Source: Eubacterium sp. (lineage in GTDB: Bacteria > Bacillota > Clostridia > Lachnospirales > Lachnospiraceae). Taken from it: a stretch of 47,053 bases of DNA. A program made the position numbers and the translations under genes. Numbering within the stretch: position 1 is the stretch's first letter; each line of letters opens with the position of its first letter. Location: assembly GCA_017430325.1 (NCBI GenBank), contig JAFRNE010000022.1, positions 1-47,053 on the forward strand, written 5' to 3'. Shown here piece by piece: positions 27,411 to 36,471 of the stretch. The notes under the pieces are model-generated. The model did not search any database. It was not told the origin of the DNA and saw only the letters and a list, made by a program, of their open reading frames with translations.

Positions 27411-27566
27411 AAGGATGCAACCGCCGAACCTGTCGACTGCGTCGTCAGTCGCACCTGCGGTGCTTATGTTCGACGATATCCGGCAAAGCCGGATATACCG
27501 AAACGCATATACAGACATCTGCCCGCAAGCAGTCATCTGTCTGTCTCTGCATTTCGTTGCATCCTT
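27411..27566. other. Multi-branched folded intergenic element (candidate structured RNA)
   Basis: Outer arms AAGGATGCAAC (27411-27421) and GTTGCATCCTT (27556-27566) are perfect complements and enclose several hairpins. CGAAC/GTTCG (27425-29/27468-72) closes a branch with two stems: CGACTG/CAGTCG and GCACC-TGC-GGTGC. ATATCCGGC-AAA-GCCGGATAT lies at 27476-27496. CGAAA/TTTCG (27499-27503/27552-27556) encloses ACAGACA/TGTCTGT with inner CTGC/GCAG. It starts immediately after the stop codon of the 1322-residue gene in the transcript. No frame in it looks coding. Confidence 0.75.
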
Positions 27567-30500
27567 CTAAAGCACGCTAAGGTTTTCTTCAAACAAATGC
27601 AGTGTATTTATATACACATCGAGGTCCTCCAGCAGCTCTCTGTCCTCACGCATCTCCTGCTTGACAAGCATACTGTTGATAGTCTCGAAACGGTTCTTGT
27701 ATTTGCTTCCGTAGGACTTGGTCTTAAGGCTCTCGCTTTCAACGATCTTAGCCTTACCATTGCCCTTTCCTTCGATCTCGTAAACCAGTCTCTCTCCATG
27801 GAATACAACGAATTCCATAACATAGACGCCCGGAACAACCTCCTCCATACGCTGGTTCTTGGTCGCAACCTTGGTCCTTGAGCCTGTATCGAAGCTGTAG
27901 TTTACAAATACCTGATCATCATCCTCTGACTTGTAAACAAGATAAGTTTTGAGGAAGATATCCTGTGGAAGTCTGATGAACTTCGCGAAGCTCTTGTAGA
28001 ATGGCAGGCACTTTCCTGCATCCATGAACTTCTCTACAGTATCTGCTATCCATACCTTCTGGTCGTCCGTGAATCTCTCCAGTCTGCTGAAGAAGAGCAG
28101 GAGCGCCATCTTGGATATCTCATCATCTATATTTTCCTTGATGATCTCATGGTACATGCACTCAAATATATAATTCGGTACCTGGATATCATTTATCAGA
28201 TAATTATATGCAACCATCCTGAGGAAGGCCTTGACCACAAGTCCTCTGCTCCTGCCGGAATAGTAGGTGGCAAATATATCGTATATGTATTCCAGATAGC
28301 CCTTCACGAACATCATCTGGGCAAGTGTATTTTCTGCAAGAAGGGTAACGTCTGTAACCCTGTCCTTGGCAAGCTTGAAGAGCGCTGCAAGCTCGTCGAT
28401 ACTGCCGTTAAAATGATTGATGATGTATGAAAGTATATTTGCATTTACGGTACCTGTCTTGTAAAGGTTGAGACAGATACTCATAAGGTCTTCATTGATG
28501 AAGCCGTCCGAATCCTTAACACCGTAATCTGCAAGTCTGTAAAGCTCATCGATCTCAAGCTCGTTGAAGCCGTAAAGCTTAACTGCCTGGAAGGCCTTGT
28601 CATACATATTCATATCGATGAGGTATGAAATGATGGTGCTTGTATTTGCATGTGTCAGGTATTCGATATCAAGCCTGTTGAGGTATTTTCTGAGAACATC
28701 GGTATCCAGATTCTCATGGTAATACTCGATGATGTTCATACACGCCTGCTGCTTGTAGTGATAAGAGATCTCGTCGCAGTTGATGATCTCTCTGGCGGCA
28801 TTTACCTCCTTGGCATTCTTGTAGGTGAACTCGCCGATGCTCTTGTAATTGAAGAGGAGCACGCGGTAGTCCCTCGGGCTGTATTCGCGGCAGATATGCA
28901 TATAAGCCTTCTCATCAACTATCCTCTCAAAGTGATAAGGGATAGAGCCTGCGTAGCGGTTGCCCGACTTATCCTCAAATATGATCGAAGCGCCGTCCGA
29001 AAGTATCTCCACATAAGCCTCGCCGTTTACGAGAGGGATCCTCTCCTCGCTGCGGAGCTCCTCGTGAGTAACGATAACGGCTCTCACGTTCTTATTGAGG
29101 CAGACGATCTTGCGCCTGAAGATGATATTTATCAGCTTGCCTGCGAAGAGGGAGCTGACGCTCTCCGGCTCAAGGAATTCGTCGTAAATAACGGTAAGGT
29201 CATCATTAACCTTGCCCTTGATGATCATATTTTCCATGAAGTCCTCCATGGTCGGAGCGTATTCATGGTAGATCTTCATATGCTCAGCCTTGTTGAAGAT
29301 TACGTTTGCATAGAGATATGCAAGCTCCTCCTCATTAAGGGTGTTCTTGTAATTAAGGTACATCAGAACTGAAGCCGGTATCAGATCATATCTTGAATGA
29401 TTCATACTTCTGATATAGCACTCGTTCAGTCCGATAAACTTCATTGACTTAAGTACTGCCGCCTTGTAGAAACGGTGATACTTGTGATCAAGCTTATTTG
29501 CGGAAATAAGCATAGAGCAGAGGCTTCGAAGAACCTCTTCGTTCTCCTGCTCGCGGCGCATATAATTCTCAGTGCTTGCGGTATGCTCCTCAGGAGTTCC
29601 CTCAGAATGATAATGCTCTGCAAAATCAGCCGCTGAGCTTATCTCTCCGGAATACTTTGTGGCACTGACCGCCTTATCAAGAGTCTTCTTTTCTTTTGCC
29701 GGAGACTCCTGTCCGTCCTCAGCTTTAACGTCACCGTCCTCGCGAACAGCCTTTTCCTCACTGTCGTCCTCAAAGGAGATTCCGAACTCATCGGACAGGT
29801 CACTCTCGAAGTCACCCTTCTTGCCCTTAAGTCCGTCTGCAAGGATCACGTCCTCAGGAGCCTTATCCTTGTCCTTCTTCTCATGTCTTGAGAACTTCTG
29901 GAACTCATCCATACCGTTTCTGAGGATACGTTCCTTCTTAAGCTGGTTCTCGTTCTTATCATAAACCTGCTTAAGCACATCAAATATCTGCTGGTTGAAG
30001 TCTGCATTCTTTCCTGCCAGCTTAACGAACTCGCTCTGAACCTCGTCAGAGATGAATTTATGTCTGATGCCCCACTTGATAGCTGTTATCTCGAAAGGAG
30101 TCAGCTTCTTTAAGAGAAGTGGATTGGCATTGAATATCTCGCACAGTTCAAAATATATGATCGGGCTGTTCTCGCCCTCTTCATACATTTCAGAAAGCTC
30201 ACGATAAAGGGCGCTGCTGTCCGAGGACATCTCTTCATCCACGAAAAGAAGAAGCCAGAAATAGAACATCTTCGGCTCCTGCGTACGGAAGTTGCGCCTG
30301 ATCATATTTGCGGTCTTCTCGATGGTCTCCTCATCCTTAAGTACCATTGAACGAAGGTAGCTGTAGTAGCATCTCTGCTGATTGCTCATAAGGTTTCTGT
30401 CAACATCCGCCTCGATACGAAGGAACTCCTGCTCAACCTTTGCAAGGTCTCCCGCAAGGATATTCATATGCATGATGCCCAGTCTGTACATATCCTCTTC

Positions 30501-31535
30501 CGGCTCAAGCTCCACAAGAGTCTTCAGCGCATCGATAGATGAGCTGACATATTCGTTCAGACCTATTCTCTCCATTCTGAAATCAAGATATGCCTGCATC
30601 AGCTTGATATTGCTTGATTTATTCAGGCGCTTCTTGTTTCTGTCCTCTCTGTCAGGACGATCTCTCTGAGGCTTGGTAAGATGGATATCCACCTCGATCC
30701 TCTGGTAAATATTTTCAATAATGAGCTTGCCGCGGTTCTCTCCTTCCGGAACATGCTCAGGCGATATATAAACAGGAAGCTCACAGATATTTCCTGTGAA
30801 GTCATCCTCTGAAATAGTCTTCTTTCCCGGGATGATGAATTCAGCATTGCTGCTGATCTCAGACATGGTATAGCCCCAGGTATTCTTATTGATCTCCACT
30901 GTGATCTGAGACATCTCCTCAGGCATGTGGGTATCGATCTCCTGTCTTGACACAGTAAGAGTAACCGTTCTCTTCTTGTGGATCATAACGAGGAACTCTT
31001 CCATCGCCTGATCTACAGAACGGCTTGCAAGTAAGCTTTCATATATCTGTCTTGTATGATTGTCATTATCTATAAAGGTGCGTCTGAACTCGCCTGTGGT
31101 GAAGAGCCTTACCGCTTCCTTCCAGCTTCTCTCGGCAAGCGCCGCGAACTTAAAGAGATCATCGATCTTGTCGTCATGATATTTTACATATGGCATAACG
31201 ATGCTGATGTCGTAAGGGATCCTGAACTCCCCGCCGTCCGTAATGACATTGATATGTCCGCGGAAGGTCTGTCCGGCCTCCAGACAAGTCGCATTGAAGG
31301 AGAATCTCACATCGAATCTCCTGCTCACAAAGGAATGTGTCTCAAATCTGAGAAGATATCTGCTGTCATAGACCATTCCCTTGATAGGTATATCATTCTT
31401 GCTCTCGACACTGAAGCTTCCTTCATAGGTCGTACCTGCTTCTATATTCAGTTTGAAGCATTCCTCTGAGATGGCAACAAGGGGTCTGTCAACTCTGAAT
31501 TCACCCTTGGCATACTGCTCAACGATTGCCTTCAT
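27567..31535 (-). CDS. DUF5717-type giant helical-repeat protein
   Basis: I place the start at ATG 31535, with GGAGG 6 nt upstream (1322 residues); the GTG at 31550 lies before that site. Residues 1-130 and about 190-295 are beta-rich and Ig-like (FSVESKNDIPIKGMVYDSRY). Helical repeats start near 310, and an acidic, Lys/Glu-rich, probably disordered linker spans about 550-650. More helical repeats fill about 670-1200, and a short beta domain and charged tail close the protein. There is no signal peptide or TM segment, so it is cytoplasmic. No catalytic motif is visible. It is the first gene of the long minus operon and is likely a scaffold working with the Hsp70-like and TPR-like proteins. 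I believe the family is DUF5717; function unknown. Confidence 0.7.
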   Translation of the reverse strand: MKAIVEQYAKGEFRVDRPLVAISEECFKLNIEAGTTYEGSFSVESKNDIPIKGMVYDSRYLLRFETHSFVSRRFDVRFSFNATCLEAGQTFRGHINVITDGGEFRIPYDISIVMPYVKYHDDKIDDLFKFAALAERSWKEAVRLFTTGEFRRTFIDNDNHTRQIYESLLASRSVDQAMEEFLVMIHKKRTVTLTVSRQEIDTHMPEEMSQITVEINKNTWGYTMSEISSNAEFIIPGKKTISEDDFTGNICELPVYISPEHVPEGENRGKLIIENIYQRIEVDIHLTKPQRDRPDREDRNKKRLNKSSNIKLMQAYLDFRMERIGLNEYVSSSIDALKTLVELEPEEDMYRLGIMHMNILAGDLAKVEQEFLRIEADVDRNLMSNQQRCYYSYLRSMVLKDEETIEKTANMIRRNFRTQEPKMFYFWLLLFVDEEMSSDSSALYRELSEMYEEGENSPIIYFELCEIFNANPLLLKKLTPFEITAIKWGIRHKFISDEVQSEFVKLAGKNADFNQQIFDVLKQVYDKNENQLKKERILRNGMDEFQKFSRHEKKDKDKAPEDVILADGLKGKKGDFESDLSDEFGISFEDDSEEKAVREDGDVKAEDGQESPAKEKKTLDKAVSATKYSGEISSAADFAEHYHSEGTPEEHTASTENYMRREQENEEVLRSLCSMLISANKLDHKYHRFYKAAVLKSMKFIGLNECYIRSMNHSRYDLIPASVLMYLNYKNTLNEEELAYLYANVIFNKAEHMKIYHEYAPTMEDFMENMIIKGKVNDDLTVIYDEFLEPESVSSLFAGKLINIIFRRKIVCLNKNVRAVIVTHEELRSEERIPLVNGEAYVEILSDGASIIFEDKSGNRYAGSIPYHFERIVDEKAYMHICREYSPRDYRVLLFNYKSIGEFTYKNAKEVNAAREIINCDEISYHYKQQACMNIIEYYHENLDTDVLRKYLNRLDIEYLTHANTSTIISYLIDMNMYDKAFQAVKLYGFNELEIDELYRLADYGVKDSDGFINEDLMSICLNLYKTGTVNANILSYIINHFNGSIDELAALFKLAKDRVTDVTLLAENTLAQMMFVKGYLEYIYDIFATYYSGRSRGLVVKAFLRMVAYNYLINDIQVPNYIFECMYHEIIKENIDDEISKMALLLFFSRLERFTDDQKVWIADTVEKFMDAGKCLPFYKSFAKFIRLPQDIFLKTYLVYKSEDDDQVFVNYSFDTGSRTKVATKNQRMEEVVPGVYVMEFVVFHGERLVYEIEGKGNGKAKIVESESLKTKSYGSKYKNRFETINSMLVKQEMREDRELLEDLDVYINTLHLFEENLSVL

Positions 31536-31584
31536 TTCCGGCCTCCGCACTTTTCCAAAAAACTCAATTGACTCTTGATATTAG

Positions 31585-31610
31585 GCTGATACTTGTTGTA
31601 AAATATCAGC
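31585..31610. promoter_or_regulatory. Inverted repeat in the leader of the DUF5717 operon
   Basis: GCTGATA (31585-31591) and TATCAGC (31604-31610) form a perfect 7-bp inverted repeat with a 12-nt centre. It lies about 20 nt downstream of the likely transcription start of the minus operon. It could be an operator or an mRNA hairpin. Confidence 0.45.
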
Positions 31611-31637
31611 ATGTAATACCAAACAACAATCTGTTAT

Positions 31638-31666
31638 ATTATAGCAAAAGACTTTCACGTTTGCAA
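31638..31666 (-). promoter_or_regulatory. Promoter of the DUF5717-DUF5716-TPR-valS operon
   Basis: TTGCAA (31661-31666) and TATAAT (31638-31643) are 17 nt apart on the minus strand, close to the consensus for the housekeeping sigma factor. The leader to the start codon would be about 95 nt. Confidence 0.75.
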
Positions 31667-31742
31667 CGCAATCTATTGATTATTGATAAGTGTTTAAGAG
31701 ACCATCCAGTACACGGATGATCTGTAATATGGGAGTATGACA

Positions 31743-32795
31743 ATGGCTAAGACACCTTTAAGGATCAAACAATATGATACCGTTCATTTCGACACAAATG
31801 TAAACCCTCTCGGCATACCCGAGACCGTAAGGACTGCCCTGGCAAATAATATTTCTTCGGTTTATAACTATCCTGAAGCCTACTACGGCAACCTCAGGAC
31901 CGCTATTTCCGAATACGTTTCCTCAACAGAGGACAGAGTCATCCTCGGCAGCGGTTCAGTCGATCTGATCAAGCTTCTCACGGCACTCATCATGCCTAAG
32001 AAGGCACTTGTCATTGTTCCGGGAAGCATGGGCTACGAGAAGGCTCTCAAGGCTTACGGCTGCAAGACCGAGTATTACTTCCTTGATGAAGAAGCTGATT
32101 ATACTCTCGACATCGTAGATTTCCTCGGCAAGCTTGATTCGTCTTACGATATGCTGATCATCGGCAATCCAAACAATCCGACCTCGAAGAAGCTCGAGCG
32201 AGACGACATCGAAGAGATCGCTAAGGCCTGCGACAGCCTGGGCATCTTCCTTGTAGTAGATGAGATGTATATCGAATTCATCGATAACGAGAAGGATTAT
32301 ACCGCTATCCCTCTGACCGACAAATACAGCCGCCTTGCGGTCCTCCGCAGCGTAACCAAGTTCTTTGCGGTACCGGGGCTCAGGATAGCTTATGCGATAA
32401 TGAACAATCCGGAATATATGCAGCTTGCGAGAATGGCTTCAAGCGAGTCCGGCATCTCAGCTCTTTCGGCTATCGCCGGCGCGGTAATGCTCCGCGACGC
32501 CGGATACATCGAAGAATCAAAGAGTATGATGCATACCGAGCGTTCACTTGTTTATCTTGCAATGTCAACCTGCAAGACCATCCGCCTTGTTCGTCCGGAC
32601 GCAAACTTCATGCTGATGAAGATACTGAAGGATGATGTAACTGCTTCAGATGTATTTGACCACTGCAAGCAGCGCGGCGTCATCATAAGAAAGTGCGATG
32701 ACATCACCGGTCTCAGTAACAAATACGTCCGCTTCTGCTTTATGAATCCTAAGCAGAACGACCTGATGGTCAATACGATCTTAGAGATGATGTAG
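31743..32795 (+). CDS. Class I/II PLP aminotransferase (HisC/CobD-like)
   Basis: The start is ATG 31743 (350 residues), 7 nt after GGGAG; the ATG at 31737 is too close to that site. The protein has the fold-type I signature: VNPLGIPE and NYPEAYYGNLR near the N-terminus, GNPNNPTS (about 140), DEMYIEF, and the PLP lysine in SVTKFFAVPGLRIAY. This subgroup includes histidinol-phosphate aminotransferase and threonine-phosphate decarboxylase. The gene stands alone, without his or cob genes, so the substrate cannot be chosen. It is divergent from the DUF5717 operon and ends at a strong terminator. Confidence 0.85.
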   Translation: MAKTPLRIKQYDTVHFDTNVNPLGIPETVRTALANNISSVYNYPEAYYGNLRTAISEYVSSTEDRVILGSGSVDLIKLLTALIMPKKALVIVPGSMGYEKALKAYGCKTEYYFLDEEADYTLDIVDFLGKLDSSYDMLIIGNPNNPTSKKLERDDIEEIAKACDSLGIFLVVDEMYIEFIDNEKDYTAIPLTDKYSRLAVLRSVTKFFAVPGLRIAYAIMNNPEYMQLARMASSESGISALSAIAGAVMLRDAGYIEESKSMMHTERSLVYLAMSTCKTIRLVRPDANFMLMKILKDDVTASDVFDHCKQRGVIIRKCDDITGLSNKYVRFCFMNPKQNDLMVNTILEMM

Positions 32796-32806
32796 CATAA
32801 ATATCA

Positions 32807-32853
32807 AAAAATAAGCCTCTTATCTGCCAGCAGAATAAGAGGCTTATTTTTAT
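32807..32853. terminator. Bidirectional terminator between the aminotransferase and ABC permease genes
   Basis: AAAAATAAGCCTCTTAT (32807-32823) pairs with ATAAGAGGCTTATTTTT (32835-32851). Flanking A and T runs make it work for both convergent transcripts. Confidence 0.9.
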
Positions 32854-32854
32854 T

Positions 32855-33928
32855 TTAGAATTCCGTTACATCGATTTTGCACATCTTCCTGCCCTTGAAG
32901 AAGATCATCGGGAGCACGACCATAAGGTTTGATAATGCGATTCCGAAGATCGCTATTCCGGAACAGTATGGAAGGAACTCTCCCTTAGGTTTATATACAA
33001 GCTCGTTCAGGATATACTCCAGTCCGAGGTTCACGCCGATTCCGATAACAAGCGCGATAAGGTCCATCAGAAGTATTTCACGTGCTATCTTTCTCTTGAT
33101 CTTTCTTCTCGAGATACCGAGAGCCTTGTAAATACCGAACTCATAATATCTCTTGATGTACTGGCCGGTCACAACCGAATTGAGAGTTACGGCAAGCATC
33201 ACCGAAACTACTATAAGCGCCGCAAAGAATATGACCTTGGCCACTCCCATCTCCGATTCGATCTCATCTCTGATACGTGGATCTATATCCATCTTTCTGC
33301 CGGCTCTTATATTTTCAACATAGTTGTAGAGCTCTTCGCCCGACATCTCATCACTGAGGATATTGAGTCTGTAGAAATCCTCCGGCTCGACCTCGTAAAT
33401 ATAGAACATCATAAAGCTGTCGTCATCGATAAGCGCATCCAGTGTATAGGCCTTGTCGATAACATCTCCCAGCTTATATCCAACATTCTTTGCATAGGCC
33501 TCGCTCATTACAACGCTGCAGTCCTTAAGATTACTGTAGTCGCATTCTATTCCGTATATATCAAAGGCAGCCTTCAGGTCCTCAGCAGAATTGTAAACCT
33601 GCGTATATGCTCCCATCTTGAAACCAAGTGTCGAGACCCACTGTTTTCCGCCAAAGCCAAGACCGGTACGCCCCAGGACAGTGAGCTTTTCGTCCGCCAT
33701 TACATCCTGCTTAAAGCTTTCGAAATCCCTGCCTTCCTCGTCTGTCGGAATACAGCTTACCATGACCATTTTATCGCTGTAATCTTCTGCCTTTTCCCAG
33801 TACCACCAGAGGCTCTGGACATAATTTCCGCCGATGAAGATAAAGCTTGTAAGGAACATCATAAAGATTATGATGGCCGCTCTTCCTTTATTATTTTTTA
33901 TATAATATCCCGCCGATAAAGGTTTCAT
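32855..33928 (-). CDS. FtsX/MacB-family ABC transporter permease (second subunit)
   Basis: A 357-residue permease with one TM segment at about 17-37, a large extracellular domain (about 45-225) and three TM segments at about 230-255, 285-305 and 325-350. KRYYEFGIYKALGISRRKI is the standard FtsX-domain motif before TM3. It is the last gene of the exporter operon (33 nt after the ATPase). With one ATPase and two different permeases, the transporter is probably a heterodimer of the MacB/Lol superfamily, moving or sensing a lipid, lipoprotein or peptide rather than importing nutrients. Confidence 0.85.
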   Translation of the reverse strand: MKPLSAGYYIKNNKGRAAIIIFMMFLTSFIFIGGNYVQSLWWYWEKAEDYSDKMVMVSCIPTDEEGRDFESFKQDVMADEKLTVLGRTGLGFGGKQWVSTLGFKMGAYTQVYNSAEDLKAAFDIYGIECDYSNLKDCSVVMSEAYAKNVGYKLGDVIDKAYTLDALIDDDSFMMFYIYEVEPEDFYRLNILSDEMSGEELYNYVENIRAGRKMDIDPRIRDEIESEMGVAKVIFFAALIVVSVMLAVTLNSVVTGQYIKRYYEFGIYKALGISRRKIKRKIAREILLMDLIALVIGIGVNLGLEYILNELVYKPKGEFLPYCSGIAIFGIALSNLMVVLPMIFFKGRKMCKIDVTEF

Positions 33929-33961
33929 ATCCTTTTTCCTTTCTTAGACTTCCGGGGTCTT

Positions 33962-34630
33962 CTATAATTCGTGTGTGTTACTGATTGTTCCGTCCCACAT
34001 CTCGATCAGCATATCTACATCCGTAAGGATACTTCTGTCGTGGGTAACAACAAGCACCAGTCTGTCCTCTGAGTATTTCTTGAGTATATTCATTACATTA
34101 AAGGCATTCTCATGATCGAGAGACGCTGTCGGCTCGTCGGCAAAAAGCACCTTCGGATCATTACTCATAGCTCTTGCTATCGCAACTCTCTGGCACTGGC
34201 CGCCCGAAAGCTTAGCCGGTTTCTTCCTGAATTCTCTCTCCTTAAGACCGAGGCTCGCAAGATTCTCCTTAGCCTTATCCACAGCAGCCTTGTCCTTTGT
34301 ATTTGATGCCACAAGAACATTGTCCAGAGCATTCATGTAAGGCACCAGATAATGCTTCTGAAATACAAAGCCGAATTCATTCCTGCGGAGCATTTCTCTC
34401 TCCTTATTTGATATCGAACTGATATCCTTGCCGTTATAGATGACCTCGCCCTCTGTAGGCTTTTTCAGAGATGAAAGGCAGTACATCAAAGTACTCTTGC
34501 CGCTGCCCGACGGTCCTATGATCCCGACAAGTCCCTTGTCCGGAAGCTTAAGATCAAAGCCGTTCAGAGCATAAAGCTTTTCATCTGTATTCATATCGTA
34601 GATCATGCTTATATTTTTAACTTCAAACAT
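33962..34630 (-). CDS. MacB/LolD-type ABC transporter ATPase
   Basis: A 222-residue ATPase: Walker A GPSGSGKSTL, signature [15 protein letters not shown], Walker B VLFADEPTASLD. LolD/MacB-class members pair with FtsX-fold permeases, as here. It starts 3 nt after the upstream permease and is followed by the second permease, so all three are co-translated. Confidence 0.92.
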   Translation of the reverse strand: MFEVKNISMIYDMNTDEKLYALNGFDLKLPDKGLVGIIGPSGSGKSTLMYCLSSLKKPTEGEVIYNGKDISSISNKEREMLRRNEFGFVFQKHYLVPYMNALDNVLVASNTKDKAAVDKAKENLASLGLKEREFRKKPAKLSGGQCQRVAIARAMSNDPKVLFADEPTASLDHENAFNVMNILKKYSEDRLVLVVTHDRSILTDVDMLIEMWDGTISNTHEL

Positions 34631-34633
34631 CTC

Positions 34634-35794
34634 TTAATCCTCCATCATATCTATCGTCCTGATCTTGTATATTGAAACAAGGATCGGGATCTGCAGCATT
34701 CCTATGATTATCGCGAATGCACTTAGTATCCTTATCAGATGATCCGTCATGATCCATTTTGAAATAAGCCCCATAGGTTCTATGATCAGCACCTCAAATG
34801 TACTCATGACTCCGACTGTCAGGACCGCCCCGATCAGTATTCCCGCCAGGAACATGATGATCATCTCTCTCATTATCATTCCATATATCTCTTTTCTCGA
34901 ATAGCCGAGTGAAGCGTAGAGGCAATACTCATTGACACGGTTTCTCATAAAGGAAACGTAAGCAACCAGTATCGAGATCATGAGAAATATCATTACAGCG
35001 ATCACTATGATATTTATTATTGATTCAATATCACCTTTGACATTATCTTTATACAGCCTGTGATAATCATCGATATCATCTATATCATCCTCAGAAGTTA
35101 TTGTTATTCCTAATTCCTCAGCCAGCTTGCTGAATCTCGCTGTATCTTTATCACAGAGGATGGTTATGTACCAGCCGCAGTTATAATTACCATTCGGTGT
35201 TCCGATGCAGAACATGGTGTCTGAAGAAAGCATTCCGACTACTTTAAATACCTGACCATAGGCATTTTCCATAAACCAGTCACCGACCTGAATGCCTTCA
35301 TTCTTCATGATGGTCTCATCTATAAGCACCTCGCCATTACCCTCCGGTAATCTTCCGGAAACAAGCTTGGCATCCATATGATCAAGTATCGGCTGTATCC
35401 TGTCGATCTCAACAAGAGGAAATTCATAGCCTATTCCACCTATGACACCGTTGTAGTTAGCATTGAGCACCTGAGTGAAGAAAGCATCCTCTATTCCCTC
35501 GTGAGCCTTGAGATCCTCCATCAGCTTATCTCTTGCCGCTTTATATGCTCTTGCCATTTCCACACCATCTTCATATTTATCCTCTGTTATCCCGAAGGAT
35601 TCGTAAGACAGAGATACGTAAGATATCTTCTTCGGCATCTCAAGGCATACCGGCTTGAAGCTTTCAACGGATGTATACAGCGTAAATGCAATGATATACA
35701 TCGCCATAAAGGTCAGCGCCAGCGCGATTATCAGTACAAAGCATGCCTTCTTGTTATTTTTTATGTATTTCCCGGCAGACAGACGACTTTTCAT
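34634..35794 (-). CDS. FtsX/MacB-family ABC transporter permease (first subunit)
   Basis: A 386-residue permease with an N-terminal TM (about 15-38), a long extracellular domain (about 45-260; VSGRLPEGNGEVLIDETIMK is a MacB periplasmic-core motif) and three C-terminal TM segments (about 265-290, 313-340 and 350-375). Tandem AAGGAGGAAGG precedes the ATG. It follows the lipoprotein gene by 15 nt and forms one unit with the ATPase and the other permease. Confidence 0.87.
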   Translation of the reverse strand: MKSRLSAGKYIKNNKKACFVLIIALALTFMAMYIIAFTLYTSVESFKPVCLEMPKKISYVSLSYESFGITEDKYEDGVEMARAYKAARDKLMEDLKAHEGIEDAFFTQVLNANYNGVIGGIGYEFPLVEIDRIQPILDHMDAKLVSGRLPEGNGEVLIDETIMKNEGIQVGDWFMENAYGQVFKVVGMLSSDTMFCIGTPNGNYNCGWYITILCDKDTARFSKLAEELGITITSEDDIDDIDDYHRLYKDNVKGDIESIINIIVIAVMIFLMISILVAYVSFMRNRVNEYCLYASLGYSRKEIYGMIMREMIIMFLAGILIGAVLTVGVMSTFEVLIIEPMGLISKWIMTDHLIRILSAFAIIIGMLQIPILVSIYKIRTIDMMED

Positions 35795-35809
35795 CTCTAC
35801 CCTTCCTCC

Positions 35810-36214
35810 TTATTTCTTCTTAACCCTGAACTCTATATCACCGTTCTCGCATTCGCCATCGGTATCCACGATTATATACATCTCACCCTTCGGAAGATTC
35901 TCCAGCTTTGAGTTTACCGACTCACCGGCGCTCAGCTTAAAGAGCTCCACCTTGCTGCCGTCGCAATCGTAATATACCGTCAGGCTTCCCTTCATAAGTT
36001 CGCCGTTATATTCGATCACTCCGTCCTGCTTGTTTTTAAGCGTAAATACCATCCTGCCGTCAAACTTGTAAAAACTCATCAAAGCCGTTCCCGAGGTATT
36101 TGTATGTGCGAATCCAACTGCGAAATATTTTGATCTGTATTTGCTGCAGCCTGTGACCATAGCTGCCAGCAGAAGTGTTACAACCATGATCCCTATAATT
36201 CTTTTTCTCTTCAT
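35810..36214 (-). CDS. Small lipoprotein of the ABC exporter operon
   Basis: I use ATG 36214 (134 residues), because GGAAGAG is 8 nt upstream and the signal peptide begins at once (MKRKRIIGIMVVTLLLAAM). The lipobox VTGC sets Cys23 as the lipid anchor. The mature part is about 110 residues, beta-rich, and matches no family I recognise. As first gene of the exporter operon it may be a surface partner or substrate sensor of the MacB-like transporter. Confidence 0.75.
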   Translation of the reverse strand: MKRKRIIGIMVVTLLLAAMVTGCSKYRSKYFAVGFAHTNTSGTALMSFYKFDGRMVFTLKNKQDGVIEYNGELMKGSLTVYYDCDGSKVELFKLSAGESVNSKLENLPKGEMYIIVDTDGECENGDIEFRVKKK

Positions 36215-36315
36215 AATATACTCTTCCTTCCCGCCCGGCCCCGAGCAAATCATTGTTTTAGCAGGTATCCTCATATCGGTTTTTTGCGTCCATTATTTCC
36301 GATCATTTCTATCTT

Positions 36316-36402
36316 GTAACCTGAATGTTACCATCACTCCTGCGGACATAAAAGTGACCGCGGTCATATTTTCCATATTACGGTCATATGACTGCGGTCA
36401 TG
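36316..36402. promoter_or_regulatory. Operator-like cluster upstream of the lipoprotein-ABC operon
   Basis: Three CGGTCAT half-sites occur at 36361, 36381 and 36395. They build a perfect 12-bp palindrome TGACCGCGGTCA (36355-36366) and a perfect 10-bp palindrome GTCATATGAC (36383-36392). A further GTAAC-CTGAAT-GTTAC repeat lies at 36316-36331. They sit 100-190 nt before the lipoprotein start and just after the RyR-protein gene. The NarL-type regulator encoded nearby is the obvious candidate to bind here. Confidence 0.6.
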
Positions 36403-36471
36403 TCTATCGATTTTTTCCGGCAGAACGATCCGGTTCCCGGATATTATCCAAAGCTCACGCTCGTATTATAT

